Shown: one piece after another, positions 18,444-27,738 of the stretch
Position numbering within the stretch: the first letter of the stretch is position 1
Layout of the letters: the number at the start of each line of letters is the position of its first letter
Assembly (NCBI GenBank): GCA_041674745.1
Contig: JBAYVD010000013.1
Location: forward strand, 56,846-120,845
DNA: 64,000 nt
Reading direction: 5' to 3'
Source of the DNA: UBA2040 sp041674745
Lineage (GTDB): Bacteria > Bacteroidota > Bacteroidia > Flavobacteriales_D > Crocinitomicaceae
Translations under genes and position numbers: made by a program
The notes under the pieces: model-generated
Databases searched by the model: none
The model's input: the letters and a program-made list of their open reading frames with translations, nothing else
Told to the model about the DNA's origin: nothing

Positions 18444-18462
18444 GTTCTTTTTTTAAAGGTTG

Positions 18463-18470
18463 CAAATTTA
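18463..18470 (-). promoter_or_regulatory. Candidate promoter -7 box for pirin
   Basis: The minus strand reads TAAATTTG, an exact TAnnTTTG match 19 bases before the pirin ATG. No TTTG is seen at -33; a palindrome occupies that region instead. Confidence 0.55.
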
Positions 18471-18480
18471 GGCAATCTAC

Positions 18481-18492
18481 TTACCGCGGTAA
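18481..18492. promoter_or_regulatory. Candidate operator palindrome upstream of pirin
   Basis: TTACCGCGGTAA is a perfect 12-base palindrome centred about 20 bases upstream of the pirin -7 box, where a repressor or activator could act. It stands out as G+C-rich in a very A+T-rich spacer. The TPM-gene stop lies only 29 bases away, so a role in the 3' end of that transcript is also possible. Confidence 0.45.
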
Positions 18493-18520
18493 CTATTTTG
18501 TGATTTATTTTGAAATCAAG

Positions 18521-19792
18521 TTACCAGCTGCTTCCAGAACCTCCGCCACCAAAACTTCCTCCACCAAAGCTTCCGCCGCCGCCCCAAGATCGGCCACCAG
18601 AAGAAATTCCACCGCCAATTCCACCAATCCATCGACCGCCAGAGGTTCGACTGGATCGCTGCAAGCGTGGAATGGTGTATTTTGTGTGGTCAACATTTTG
18701 GCAATTCGTACATGTATATTTTTTCTCACCTAGACCCGAACTTGCATAGGTAGGAGAAACCGTAATTTTATCGTATTCTTTGTGATAGGTGCGGTATTTG
18801 CATTTTGGACAAGACGTGTATTTCGTTAAAAGTGGGCGATAGGACAAAATGCAATAATCGTCTTTTTCGTCCGTTACCCAAACATCGTAGTCCACGCTTT
18901 TCACTATTTCTTCCGCTTGTTGGCCCATGGATAAGAATTCATTTTCTTCTGCCTCTGTCAATTTGTGCATGATTCGATTCGTTCGACCTGAAAAGCGGAC
19001 TAAATTTCGGTACCGTGTCATCAATTTCTTACTCAGAAGGACCAGAAAAATATGTGTCAAAGGAAATAGAATGGCCCAAAACCAAAGACCGAAGTTTTTA
19101 ATGATGTTGTATTTTTTGTAAGGATCTTGTTGGTAACGAACAACCAAAAGAACGATCAGGTATAGGGCAACCCCAAGCAGATGCCAGGATACAAAAACGA
19201 TCAGAAATTTTCGTTCTTGGTCTTTTCTTCTACGGTCATATTCTTGTGCATTTTCTATGGAGAAATCACTTGCAACTTGCGTATTCTCTTCCAAAACTTT
19301 CCCTTGTAAGGCATCTCGTACAGCCTTAATTCCGGCCAAAATTCCTGCATCGTAGTTGTTTTGTTTGAAATAAGGCAACATGTATTCTTGTTGAATTTGT
19401 TGCGTCAACACATCGGTCAAAATAGATTCCGTTCCATAACCCGTTTCAAATTCAATTCTGCGTTGATCCAACACCAACAGCACCAGCAAACCATTGTCGC
19501 GCGTTTTTTCACCGACTCCCCAATTGGTGGCTAATTCGGTCGAAAAATCTTTGGGTACGTTGTCACCAATACTCCGTAAACACACTACAGCGACTTGAAA
19601 CAGGTCTTTTTCTTCTAAATCGGACAGGATTTCGTTGAGTTGATCTACGGTCGTTTGATCCAGGATAAAATCAGGATTGGAAACATAGCTGCCATTTTCT
19701 GTTTTTGGATTTGGAACCGCTTCTACTGTTTCGTATTGGCCGAATAAAAATCCAGCGTAAAACAAGGTGATAACGAATACGAGCTTTTTCAT
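18521..19792 (-). CDS. TPM domain membrane protein with zinc ribbon and Gly/Ser tail
   Basis: This 423-residue protein has a signal peptide (about 1-19), a TPM domain (about 25-165, containing GVGEKTRDNGLLVLLVLDQRR), two transmembrane helices (about 200-260), a zinc ribbon with two Cys pairs (CPKC and CTNC, about 340-375) and a C-terminal tail of Gly-Gly-Ser repeats, as in YgcG-like proteins. TPM proteins have been linked to phosphatase activity and membrane-protein maintenance. The TGA/ATG junction with the upstream LemA-like gene (1-base overlap at 19792) indicates an operon. The Gly-rich tail explains the open proline-rich frames on the opposite strand. Confidence 0.93.
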   Translation of the reverse strand: MKKLVFVITLFYAGFLFGQYETVEAVPNPKTENGSYVSNPDFILDQTTVDQLNEILSDLEEKDLFQVAVVCLRSIGDNVPKDFSTELATNWGVGEKTRDNGLLVLLVLDQRRIEFETGYGTESILTDVLTQQIQQEYMLPYFKQNNYDAGILAGIKAVRDALQGKVLEENTQVASDFSIENAQEYDRRRKDQERKFLIVFVSWHLLGVALYLIVLLVVRYQQDPYKKYNIIKNFGLWFWAILFPLTHIFLVLLSKKLMTRYRNLVRFSGRTNRIMHKLTEAEENEFLSMGQQAEEIVKSVDYDVWVTDEKDDYCILSYRPLLTKYTSCPKCKYRTYHKEYDKITVSPTYASSGLGEKKYTCTNCQNVDHTKYTIPRLQRSSRTSGGRWIGGIGGGISSGGRSWGGGGSFGGGSFGGGGSGSSW

Positions 19793-20748
19793 TATTCCGG
19801 AAAATCAATGGTTTTCATTCCTTTGCTTTGGTCTGGGTAACTTTGGATTTGCGTATTGTAATTGGTAATGGCTTCCAACCATCGTTTTTTCTCCACCGCC
19901 ATTCTGTTTTCCATGCCTTCAAAGTTTATTTTTTCGTCGGTGGACATTGTTTTTTCGGCAGAAACGACACCGATATTTTTTTTGATTTCTGTTTCGCTTT
20001 TCGAAAGATTTTTAAAATCAAATGATTCAAGTGCATCTATTCCATCTTGGGCAGCCGAAGAATTTACAGTGCTGAACCAGGTCATTAAAAAGTCGTTTCG
20101 TCTTTGCACGGCTTCTTTGAAGATACGTTCTTTTTCCGAAACCAAATTGAAAAGAGAATTCACACGATTTCCAGCATTTTCGTTTGTGCTATTTTGCAGA
20201 ATGTCTTTCACATTGTTTTCGGAAACGCGATTGGTGCAGAAATACAACACAAAAAAGAGCAACAATAAAATGGCTCCACCGATTCCTAAGTATTTGAACA
20301 ATTTGGAACTGTATCGATTCTCCGCATTTAAATTTTCAACGGCACTCAGCACATGAAGTGCTGTAGCATCCAGCGGATCCATTTGCAGTTCTCGTTTTGC
20401 ATAATCGGCGGCCTTTACTAAATAATCGTCATTTTTATCTTGTAGCGAAAGTTGGTAGTAAGCCTGCGCCAAAACGGCATTTCCGTCCTTGATATAAGGA
20501 TTGATAGAAGTAGCTTCTTCGGCAGATTCCACGGCATTTAAATAGTTTTTAACGCTTAAATGATTCTTGGATAATTCCAAAGAGGCATCAGCTTTGACGA
20601 GCAAATTATCCCATTCAGAATCGCTCAAGCCCATTTCCAACGCTAGTTCTTTCAACTCATGTAAGGTCAATGGTCGATCATTGTCCACTTTTGAAGCCTC
20701 CACCATTTTTTTTAGGTGGTCCCGGAATTTTTCTTCAGAATAACTCAT
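19792..20748 (-). CDS. Membrane protein with TPR-like N-terminus and LemA-like C-terminus
   Basis: This is a 318-residue protein. Residues about 45-150 form helical repeats resembling TPRs (YLNAVESAEEATSINPYI and following). A single strong transmembrane helix lies near residues 152-170 (LGIGGAILLLLFFVLYF). The exported half contains FKEAVQRRNDFLM and ends AITNYNTQIQSYPD, which resembles the closing helix of LemA proteins. LemA-TPM operons are common, and the direct overlap with the TPM gene supports the link. The LemA relation is inferred from the C-terminal motif and context; the protein could also be unrelated. Confidence 0.8.
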   Translation of the reverse strand: MSYSEEKFRDHLKKMVEASKVDNDRPLTLHELKELALEMGLSDSEWDNLLVKADASLELSKNHLSVKNYLNAVESAEEATSINPYIKDGNAVLAQAYYQLSLQDKNDDYLVKAADYAKRELQMDPLDATALHVLSAVENLNAENRYSSKLFKYLGIGGAILLLLFFVLYFCTNRVSENNVKDILQNSTNENAGNRVNSLFNLVSEKERIFKEAVQRRNDFLMTWFSTVNSSAAQDGIDALESFDFKNLSKSETEIKKNIGVVSAEKTMSTDEKINFEGMENRMAVEKKRWLEAITNYNTQIQSYPDQSKGMKTIDFPE

Positions 20749-20763
20749 CTTACTATCTTAGGA

Positions 20764-20792
20764 TAAAGATAAACAAGATTTTATGCTACAAA
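20764..20792 (-). promoter_or_regulatory. Candidate promoter of the LemA-like/TPM operon
   Basis: On the minus strand TTTG (20792-20789) is followed after 17 bases by TATCTTTA (20771-20764), one base from the TAnnTTTG consensus. The ATG is 15 bases downstream. Confidence 0.5.
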
Positions 20793-20906
20793 TGAGCAAT
20801 GAAAAATAATTAGCCTTCAATTTTAGCAATTTTTATAAAATGACAACATCAACTAAACAATCTGACTACTAAAATGTTCGTATTATTGCACCACCAAATT
20901 GAGTTC

Positions 20907-23234
20907 ATGAAGCAACCATTTTACATTTTAATTCTAGTATTACTAACGACTACCTTTTCTTATTCACAAACGAAATTCACGTTAAGCGGAACAATCAAAG
21001 ATTCTACCACGGGAGAATCCATTATTGGCGCGAGTATTCGTCCTGCAGAAATAAGTGGAATTGGCGCTATTTCAAATGAATACGGATTTTATTCACTTAC
21101 CTTACCCGCCGGAAAATACAACATGGTGGTTTCGTATCCAACCTATTCACGCTACTCTAGAACGGTCAATTTAACAGCGAACGTTTCATTGAACGTTCAA
21201 TTGGCATCACAAGTGCAAGAAATTTCAACCGTAGAAGTGAGTACAAAAAAGAAGGATGAAAACGTACGTCAGGCTCAAATGGGTGTTGAGAAAATTGACA
21301 TGAATGAAATCAACAAAATTCCAGTCATTTTTGGAGAAAAAGACATCGTCAAAACCCTTCAGTTGCTTCCAGGAGTAAAATCGGCTGGAGACGGAAATTC
21401 AGGTTTTTATGTACGTGGTGGAGCGGCAGATCAAAATTTAATTTTGTTGGATGAAGCCCCTGTTTACAACGCGTCCCACTTATTAGGCTTCTTTTCTACC
21501 TTCAATTCGGACGTAATCAAAACAGCTACTTTGTACAAAGGAACCCAACCAGCGCAGTATGGTGGACGTTTGGCTTCGGTGCTTGATATCAAAATGAATG
21601 AAGGAAACTCGAAACGATTTGGAGCGCAAGGTGGAATTGGTTTGATCGCATCTCGACTAACGTTGGAGGGTCCGATTGTAAAAGACAAAGGATCGTTTCT
21701 GATTGCAGGTAGACGAACGTATGCCGATTTGTTTCTGAAATTGACTCCGGAAAGCAAAGGTCTGCGGGATACGAAACTGTTTTTCTACGATTTAAATACC
21801 AAAATAAATTATCGTTTCGGTCAGAAGGATCAAGTCTTTTTATCGGGTTATTTTGGCCGGGATGTTTTGGGTTTGAAAGATTTTGGAATTTCTTGGGGAA
21901 ATGCCACAGGAACGGCACGTTGGAACCACATTATCAACAGTAAAGTTTTTTCGAATACGTCTGTGATTGTTTCCAATTATCAGTACGATATCAAAATCAA
22001 TGGTGAAGACTTTAATTTGAACATTGGTTCAACACTTCAGGATTACAATTTGAAACAAGAATTTCAATTTTTCCCGAACGCGCGCAACAAATGGACATTT
22101 GGTTTAAATGCCATACATCACGGTGTTGTACCTGGCGAAGTAACGGGCTCAGAAGGATCAGGCGTGAACAACACCAAGTTGCCTTCGAAACTGGGAGTGG
22201 AGAGTGCTGTGTTTATCAGCAATGAATGGAGTGCAAGTGAAAAAATTAATGTCTTGTATGGAATTCGAGGTAAAGGATTCACAATTCTTGGAAATGGGGC
22301 CAACAGTTATACGTTTAATACTGCCGGAAATATCGATCAAACCACGGTATACGCAAAAAATGAAGTGGTGAAAACGTATATCAATGTTGAACCGAGATTA
22401 TTTGTAAGTTACATTTATTCAAGAACGGCCTCCATCAAAGGAGGTTATTCTCGCAACGTTCAAAATCTGCATTTGATCTCGAATACAGTGAGTACTTCAC
22501 CGACGGATTTGTGGTTGCCGACCACCGTGAATGTTCGACCGGAAATTGCCGACCAATTTACCATTGGATGGTATAAAAACTTCAAAGAAAACACGTATGA
22601 ATTTAGTTCAGAAGTGTATTACAAATCCATGCAAAATCAAATTGATTATCGCAATGGAGCCAATACCCAAGCCAATGAATTCATTGAAGGTGAATTGTTG
22701 TATGGTATTGGAAGAGCCTATGGTATTGAATTGCTCCTGAAGAAAAAAACAGGGAAGTTCACGGGGTGGATAGGCTACACCTTGTCACGCACACAAAAGA
22801 AAATAGATCAGATAAACAACGGCGATTGGTATTTGGCTCGTCAGGATCGTTTGCACGATATCTCTGTTGTAGGAATTTATGATTTCAACGCGAAATGGAC
22901 GGCTTCATCAACTTTCGTATACTCAACAGGTAATGCAATCACGTTTCCAACAGGAAAATACAGCTTGGATGGTGAAACCATATTCGTTTATTCCAATCGA
23001 AATGCAGACAGAATGCCCGCTTATCACCGAATGGACCTTGCTTTGACTTACAATGTGAAAAAACGCAAACGTTGGGAAAGTAGTTGGAGTCTTTCGATTT
23101 ACAACGTGTATGCGCACAGAAATCCTTATTTGATCAGTTTTAGAGAAAGCAAATCGGATCCCAATAAAACGGAGGTCGTACAAACTACCCTTTTCCGAAT
23201 GGTTCCCACAGTTACTTATAATTTCAAATTTTAA
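20907..23234 (+). CDS. TonB-dependent receptor with carboxypeptidase-like regulatory domain
   Basis: This 775-residue outer-membrane protein begins MKQPFYILILVLLTTTFSYSQ, a signal peptide. An ATG 11 codons upstream would bury that signal, so it was not used. A CarboxypepD_reg-like domain (about 22-105, SGTIKDSTTGESIIGASI) precedes the plug (about 115-220, with FYVRGGAADQNLILLDEAPVYN), and the remainder is a 22-strand-type barrel ending in the C-terminal FKF. It should import a substrate with TonB energy. The downstream DUF4249 lipoprotein, 3 bases away, is the usual partner of this receptor subtype. The substrate cannot be named. Confidence 0.96.
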   Translation: MKQPFYILILVLLTTTFSYSQTKFTLSGTIKDSTTGESIIGASIRPAEISGIGAISNEYGFYSLTLPAGKYNMVVSYPTYSRYSRTVNLTANVSLNVQLASQVQEISTVEVSTKKKDENVRQAQMGVEKIDMNEINKIPVIFGEKDIVKTLQLLPGVKSAGDGNSGFYVRGGAADQNLILLDEAPVYNASHLLGFFSTFNSDVIKTATLYKGTQPAQYGGRLASVLDIKMNEGNSKRFGAQGGIGLIASRLTLEGPIVKDKGSFLIAGRRTYADLFLKLTPESKGLRDTKLFFYDLNTKINYRFGQKDQVFLSGYFGRDVLGLKDFGISWGNATGTARWNHIINSKVFSNTSVIVSNYQYDIKINGEDFNLNIGSTLQDYNLKQEFQFFPNARNKWTFGLNAIHHGVVPGEVTGSEGSGVNNTKLPSKLGVESAVFISNEWSASEKINVLYGIRGKGFTILGNGANSYTFNTAGNIDQTTVYAKNEVVKTYINVEPRLFVSYIYSRTASIKGGYSRNVQNLHLISNTVSTSPTDLWLPTTVNVRPEIADQFTIGWYKNFKENTYEFSSEVYYKSMQNQIDYRNGANTQANEFIEGELLYGIGRAYGIELLLKKKTGKFTGWIGYTLSRTQKKIDQINNGDWYLARQDRLHDISVVGIYDFNAKWTASSTFVYSTGNAITFPTGKYSLDGETIFVYSNRNADRMPAYHRMDLALTYNVKKRKRWESSWSLSIYNVYAHRNPYLISFRESKSDPNKTEVVQTTLFRMVPTVTYNFKF

Positions 23235-23237
23235 CGC

Positions 23238-24020
23238 ATGAAAAAGATACTATACACCGCCTTTCTATTTTCATTTTTGTTTACCTCTTGCGAAAAGGTG
23301 ATTGATTTGAAATTGAATTCTAGTGAAACGCTGTATGTCCTTAAAGGAGAAGTTGTAGCAGGCGACAGCACGCATCAACTTTCAATTACGACCACGATCC
23401 CTTTTGATCAAAGTAATGATTTCCCAGGTGTAATTGGTGCATTGGTTACCTTGTCTGATGATCAAGGAAATTCTACAACAATGGTCGGGACAGGAAACGG
23501 AATATACAAAGCGACGAATTTCTTAGCTATTGAAGGCAGAACATATTCGATCAAAGCTGTAATTGGCGATAAAACTTTTGAATCTACGACCACCATACCG
23601 TTGACAGTTCCATTATTTGGGGCCCTTGTCATTCCAAGTAGTTTTTTTGGTGCAGAAGGCAACTTAATCGTACCTGGATTTCAAGATCCTGCTGAATATA
23701 AAAACTACTATAGATTCCGCTTTTTTGAAAAGGATTCTTTAAATAATGATTCAGGTGATCTTATCACCAACGATGATATTACCAATGGTCAAATTAACCA
23801 GCAACCATTTATTGGAAATTACTTTCCATTATCCGGTGATACTGTGATTTATAGAATGTATGGAATTGATGAATCGGTGTATACTTTTTACTTTTCCAAA
23901 CAAACCAATACCAATAGTGGTTCTGGAGCACCTGCCAATCCAATTAGCAATTGGAGCAACAATGCTTTAGGTTACTTTACAGCACAGAATTTCCAAGAAA
24001 TACAGGTGGTAATTCCGTAA
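23238..24020 (+). CDS. DUF4249 family lipoprotein, TonB receptor partner
   Basis: This 260-residue protein has a lipoprotein signal (MKKILYTAFLFSFLFTSC, Cys18) followed by EKVIDLKLNSSE and YVLKGEV, the characteristic opening of DUF4249 proteins. The fold is beta-rich and extracytoplasmic. It follows the TonB receptor by 3 bases and is surely co-transcribed, so it probably sits at the outer membrane with that receptor. It is convergent with the DnaJ-KTSC gene, with only 2 bases between the stops. Confidence 0.92.
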   Translation: MKKILYTAFLFSFLFTSCEKVIDLKLNSSETLYVLKGEVVAGDSTHQLSITTTIPFDQSNDFPGVIGALVTLSDDQGNSTTMVGTGNGIYKATNFLAIEGRTYSIKAVIGDKTFESTTTIPLTVPLFGALVIPSSFFGAEGNLIVPGFQDPAEYKNYYRFRFFEKDSLNNDSGDLITNDDITNGQINQQPFIGNYFPLSGDTVIYRMYGIDESVYTFYFSKQTNTNSGSGAPANPISNWSNNALGYFTAQNFQEIQVVIP

Positions 24021-24022
24021 AA

Positions 24023-24475
24023 TTATTCTGCTGTTACTGAAGCTTTTTTGGATTTTCGGTACAAATAAGAGGTGTAAATTGAACGCTTCGCGAAACGAAC
24101 TTGTTTGTCGCTTTGGCAAAGTTTTACATATACACTATGCGGTACGCCGAAGTATTCATAAGTTGAACCATCGGTGAAGGTGATTTCCAACAACAACCCT
24201 TTGTGCTTCCAATCTTGGATGCCACATTCATTTGTAATTTGATTGTATTCCTCTAAATTGGCTTCTTTTGTTTCGGGAGCGATGCTCACCAAAAAATGAT
24301 AGGCATCGATTATTTTCTTGCCCATAATTTCAGCTTCTTCCATTTTTGGATCGCCAGCTTGAAATTTATCAGGATGCCATTCTTTCACCAAGTTGCGGTA
24401 GGTGGATTTCAAAGTTTTCAATTCCAATGGTCCTTCTACTTGAAAAAGTTTTTTGTATTCGTTAATTCGTTTCAT
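24023..24475 (-). CDS. DnaJ-domain protein with C-terminal KTSC domain
   Basis: This is a 150-residue cytoplasmic protein. Residues about 1-65 form a J domain with the HPD tripeptide in WHPDKF, the part that stimulates the DnaK ATPase. Residues about 85-140 form a KTSC domain (LLEITFTDGSTYEYFGVPHSVY). The ATG at 24473-24475 is preferred over a TTG 13 codons upstream because the J domain starts right after it. This J-KTSC fusion is found in Bacteroidota but its client is unknown. Confidence 0.9.
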   Translation of the reverse strand: MKRINEYKKLFQVEGPLELKTLKSTYRNLVKEWHPDKFQAGDPKMEEAEIMGKKIIDAYHFLVSIAPETKEANLEEYNQITNECGIQDWKHKGLLLEITFTDGSTYEYFGVPHSVYVKLCQSDKQVRFAKRSIYTSYLYRKSKKASVTAE

Positions 24476-24896
24476 GCAACTTGTTGATTTAAAGGTAAAT
24501 GAATGATTTTGCAAATCAATTCAGGGGCAAAAGTACGGGTTTTAAATTGAATCCACTGCATTCCGCAACTTTTGCTTGAAGCAAATTGTATAAAAAAAGA
24601 AAAATAGGAAGTAAAAATTGTACTTGTGAGGATGAACAAACGCATATAATTTGTAATCAACGCATCGCTAGAGACCTAATTTTTATTTTTTGATTAAAAT
24701 ACTGCTTTGGTTTTGGGAACTTGCTAGTGAATGCATCACTTTATATAGAGAATATGAACCAAAGGTTTCGTAAATTCCAAATTTTGGAATTATTTTAAAT
24801 TCTGTAGCTCAGCAGGTCAAATTTTGTTGAAAAAACCAGTGATTTTTGTTAATTTATTTATGATAATGTCTTTATATTTGCAAAAAAAATTTTAAA
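24476..24896. other. 421-base intergenic region, divergent DnaJ-KTSC / OmpA genes
   Basis: No coding potential was seen. It holds an imperfect inverted repeat AATTCCAAA/TTTGGAATT at 24773-24791, next to the repeat-family 10-mer TTCGTAAATT (24767-24776), and the OmpA-gene promoter near its right end. The rest is featureless A+T-rich sequence. Confidence 0.7.
24873..24880 (+). promoter_or_regulatory. Candidate promoter -7 box for the OmpA-family gene
   Basis: TATATTTG matches TAnnTTTG exactly, 16 bases before the ATG. A TTTG at 24845-24848 lies 24 bases upstream, slightly farther than the usual 17-23. Confidence 0.6.
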
Positions 24897-26270
24897 ATGA
24901 AATCATTCTCCCTACTTACTATGTTGCTCCTTAGTGGTGTGGCAATAAGTCAACAACAAAAACCGAATTACAATCGCTGGTCTATAGATGCTGCAGTTGG
25001 TTTAAACAAAGCAGTAAGAAATTTTGCTCCGGGTTATTCATCTGGACTCGCAAGTATTGGCGAAACAAATTTTGGTGTGCGATACATGCTCAACCCATAC
25101 GCAGGTTTGGATTTGAAGTTTGGATTTGATCGTTTCCAAGATAGCAAGTCTTCACCAGATTTTGCAACGAATTTGGGTCGAGTATCCCTTGATGGAATTA
25201 TCAATGTTGGTAATACACTTAAATTTTATCAGTGGACGAATAGAATAGGATTACTTTTTCACGCTGGAGTGGGTGTCGGTAATATGGTTGACAAAGGTTT
25301 TCCATTGGCATTTTCCACAGTTGACAAAGTGGGTTCGGTCAACATTGGGTTGACACCGCAAATAAAACTTTCTCAAAAATGGTCGCTTAATTTTGATGCC
25401 ACCATCACAGGATTGGCAAGAATGCATCATACATTTGATTACACCGCAAAAAACACAAGTGTTTCTGGAAACTCTAAAGGTTTCAACGGTCAATTTTTCT
25501 CAGGTACAATCGGTATTTCTTATTACTTAGGAAAAAAAGGCCAGCATGCTGATTGGTCACCAACAAAATCGGTAAGTAAAGAAGAATTGGATGCATTGAG
25601 AGCTGAATTAATCAAAATGCAAAATGGTTTGAACGACGATGACAAGGACGGAGTTCCAAATTACATCGATCAAGAAGCGAATACTGTGGAAGGCACGCCT
25701 GTTAATTTGCGAGGTGTTACTGCACCGATGTTGATCGACACAGACAACGATGGGATTTCAGATGCCTACGATGCTTGTCCGAATGAAAAAGGAACCTATT
25801 CAGCAAATGGATGCCCAGATAACGATAGTGATGGAACACGTGACTCAAAAGACAAATGTCCAGATGTTGCTGGTGCCATGTGGAAAGACGGTTGCCCGGA
25901 TGGAACAGGTAGCGGAGACCAAATCGTACAATTGAATCCAGGTTTGGAAGATGTTTATTTTTCAGTTGCCTCTGCTTCATTGTCGAAAAAAGAAATGTCT
26001 AAATTGGACGCTGTAGTTTCTGTAATGAAAGCCAATCCAACGTACAAATTGATTGTAAAAGGGCACACAGATAGAATCGGTTCCTTTGATTACAACCAAA
26101 ATCTATCAGAAGATAGAGCGGATGCCGCTAAAAATTATTTGATTAAAAAAGGAGTGGATCCTGCGCAAATCAAAACGGTAGCGTATGGTTTCAATGCCCC
26201 TGCAAATTCTACAAATACAGAAAAAGCGAGAGCGTTAAACAGACGAGTAGCCTTTGAAGTAAGAAAATAA
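24897..26270 (+). CDS. OmpA-family outer-membrane protein with thrombospondin type-3 repeats
   Basis: This 457-residue protein has a signal peptide (about 1-18), an N-terminal eight-strand-type barrel (about 25-210), a linker with Asp-rich calcium-binding TSP3 repeats (DTDNDGISDAYDACP, then DNDSDGTRDSKDKCP, about 225-335) and a C-terminal OmpA peptidoglycan-binding domain (about 345-457, with KGHTDRIGS and LSEDRADAAKNYL). It tethers the outer membrane to peptidoglycan. It is monocistronic with its own promoter and a strong terminator, which suggests high expression. Confidence 0.96.
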   Translation: MKSFSLLTMLLLSGVAISQQQKPNYNRWSIDAAVGLNKAVRNFAPGYSSGLASIGETNFGVRYMLNPYAGLDLKFGFDRFQDSKSSPDFATNLGRVSLDGIINVGNTLKFYQWTNRIGLLFHAGVGVGNMVDKGFPLAFSTVDKVGSVNIGLTPQIKLSQKWSLNFDATITGLARMHHTFDYTAKNTSVSGNSKGFNGQFFSGTIGISYYLGKKGQHADWSPTKSVSKEELDALRAELIKMQNGLNDDDKDGVPNYIDQEANTVEGTPVNLRGVTAPMLIDTDNDGISDAYDACPNEKGTYSANGCPDNDSDGTRDSKDKCPDVAGAMWKDGCPDGTGSGDQIVQLNPGLEDVYFSVASASLSKKEMSKLDAVVSVMKANPTYKLIVKGHTDRIGSFDYNQNLSEDRADAAKNYLIKKGVDPAQIKTVAYGFNAPANSTNTEKARALNRRVAFEVRK

Positions 26271-26287
26271 AAAATTCAAAATAATTT

Positions 26288-26329
26288 AAAATACGCCTGG
26301 CTACTTGTAGCTTGGCGTATTTTTTTTTG
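26288..26329 (+). terminator. Terminator of the OmpA-family gene
   Basis: AAAATACGCC (26288-26297) pairs with GGCGTATTTT (26314-26323), and the loop can extend the stem through CTAC/GTAG. A T tract follows. It may also serve the convergent RNase gene. Confidence 0.92.
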
Positions 26330-26372
26330 TACCAAAATATTTCAAACTATTATTTGGAATTTGAATGACTTT

Positions 26373-27734
26373 TCAAATTTCCACAATGCTCCACAATTCG
26401 GGTAACTCACAGGACCAGTTTAGCGTATCTTTCAACTTTAATCGGAACGCATCGCGGGCAAGGTTCTCCCCATGAATTAAAAACGTTTTTTCAGGTTGCA
26501 GTTGCATTTCTGATAACCAATCCAGCAGTTCCATTTGATCGGCATGCGAACTGAGACTTTGACTATTGAAGATTTCAGCTTTTACCGGAATGTATTTCCC
26601 TTGGATTTTTAATTCTGCTGCACCTTCCAAAAGGGCGCGTCCTCTGGTTCCTTCTGCTTGATAACCCACCAGCAAAACGCTTGTTTCGGGTCGATCAAGA
26701 TATTGTTTTAGGTAGGTTAATATTCTTCCACCGGTAATCATTCCGCTGCCTGCAATCACGATTTTAGATTCGGGATTATCGATAATTTCCCATGTTTCTT
26801 CATATTTTTTGACAATTCGAAAGTTTTCAATCATTTCGTCTACTTCTTGATGGGATCGTTTGTGCCAGATTTGGTTGGATTTGAAAACCTTCAAAACACG
26901 ATCGCCCATGGGAGAATCCATGAACATGGGAATGTTTGGGATGCGGTTTTCTTTTTTCAATTTGGAAAGAATAAACATCAAGGTTTGTGTCCGCTCGACT
27001 GCAAAACTCGGAATCAGCAAAGAACCGCCTTTTGCGATTGTTCTCGAAATAATATCGATCAGCATTTGTTCGATATCTTCATTGGGATGCAAGCGATCGC
27101 CATAGGTCGTTTCCAGAAATAAATAATCGGCTTTTACTGGTTTTTTAGGTGAACGCAAGAGGTAATCTTCTTTTCGTCCAATATCTCCAGAAAAAACGAA
27201 TCGTTTTCCCGCTGCTTCAATTTCAATAAAGGTGGCGCCTAAAATGTGCCCGTTGTATTGAAAACGAACTTTTATGTCATCGAATAAGTCAACCCAATCG
27301 CCTTCGGGCATGGATTGAAAGTGTTCAATGGCTGCTTCAGCTTCTTTTTCGGTATACAAAGCTTCTGCGGGTTCATGTTTGGTGAATCCTTCTTCGTTCG
27401 CTTTTTCAGCAGATTCTTCTTGAATTCGGCCACTGTCTAATAATATAATTCCGGCTATTTCTAATGTAGGACTTGTGCCATAAATAGGACCTTTGTAGCC
27501 CATTTTCACCAAGCGGGGAACGTAACCAACATGGTCCAAATGGCCATGAGTCAGCAAAACGGCGTCAATTTCACTCGCTTTGATGGGCAAATATTCCCAA
27601 TTTAATTCCCGCAAGTTTTTTAAACCTTGAAACAAACCGCAATCTATCAGGATTTTTTTTCCTGAAATTTGGAGTAAGTATTTTGATCCGGTTACGGAAC
27701 CAGATGCCCCAAGAAAATGAATTGAATTTTTCAT
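26373..27734 (-). CDS. MBL-fold beta-CASP RNA exonuclease/endonuclease
   Basis: This 453-residue cytoplasmic enzyme has the zinc-binding THGHLDHVG motif near residue 58, the later metallo-beta-lactamase motifs (NGHILGATFIEI, FSGDIGR), a beta-CASP insert (about 210-370) and a C-terminal RMMBL segment ending with LSSHADQ and LIHGE. This architecture defines the CPSF73/YSH1-like RNA-processing nucleases. The gene starts 4 bases after the stop of the ATP-cone nuclease gene, so the two form an operon, which suggests joint nucleic-acid processing. The specific RNA substrate is unknown. Confidence 0.95.
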   Translation of the reverse strand: MKNSIHFLGASGSVTGSKYLLQISGKKILIDCGLFQGLKNLRELNWEYLPIKASEIDAVLLTHGHLDHVGYVPRLVKMGYKGPIYGTSPTLEIAGIILLDSGRIQEESAEKANEEGFTKHEPAEALYTEKEAEAAIEHFQSMPEGDWVDLFDDIKVRFQYNGHILGATFIEIEAAGKRFVFSGDIGRKEDYLLRSPKKPVKADYLFLETTYGDRLHPNEDIEQMLIDIISRTIAKGGSLLIPSFAVERTQTLMFILSKLKKENRIPNIPMFMDSPMGDRVLKVFKSNQIWHKRSHQEVDEMIENFRIVKKYEETWEIIDNPESKIVIAGSGMITGGRILTYLKQYLDRPETSVLLVGYQAEGTRGRALLEGAAELKIQGKYIPVKAEIFNSQSLSSHADQMELLDWLSEMQLQPEKTFLIHGENLARDAFRLKLKDTLNWSCELPELWSIVEI

Positions 27735-27738
27735 CGCA

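Noticed and set aside
18500..18749. Pro-rich and Ala/Thr-rich frames on the plus strand
   Set aside because: They are the antisense image of the Gly/Ser-rich tail of the TPM protein.
24476..24896. tRNA or small RNA gene in the largest gap
   Set aside because: No cloverleaf, CCA end or GC-rich stem was seen; only a weak A/T inverted repeat and the OmpA promoter.
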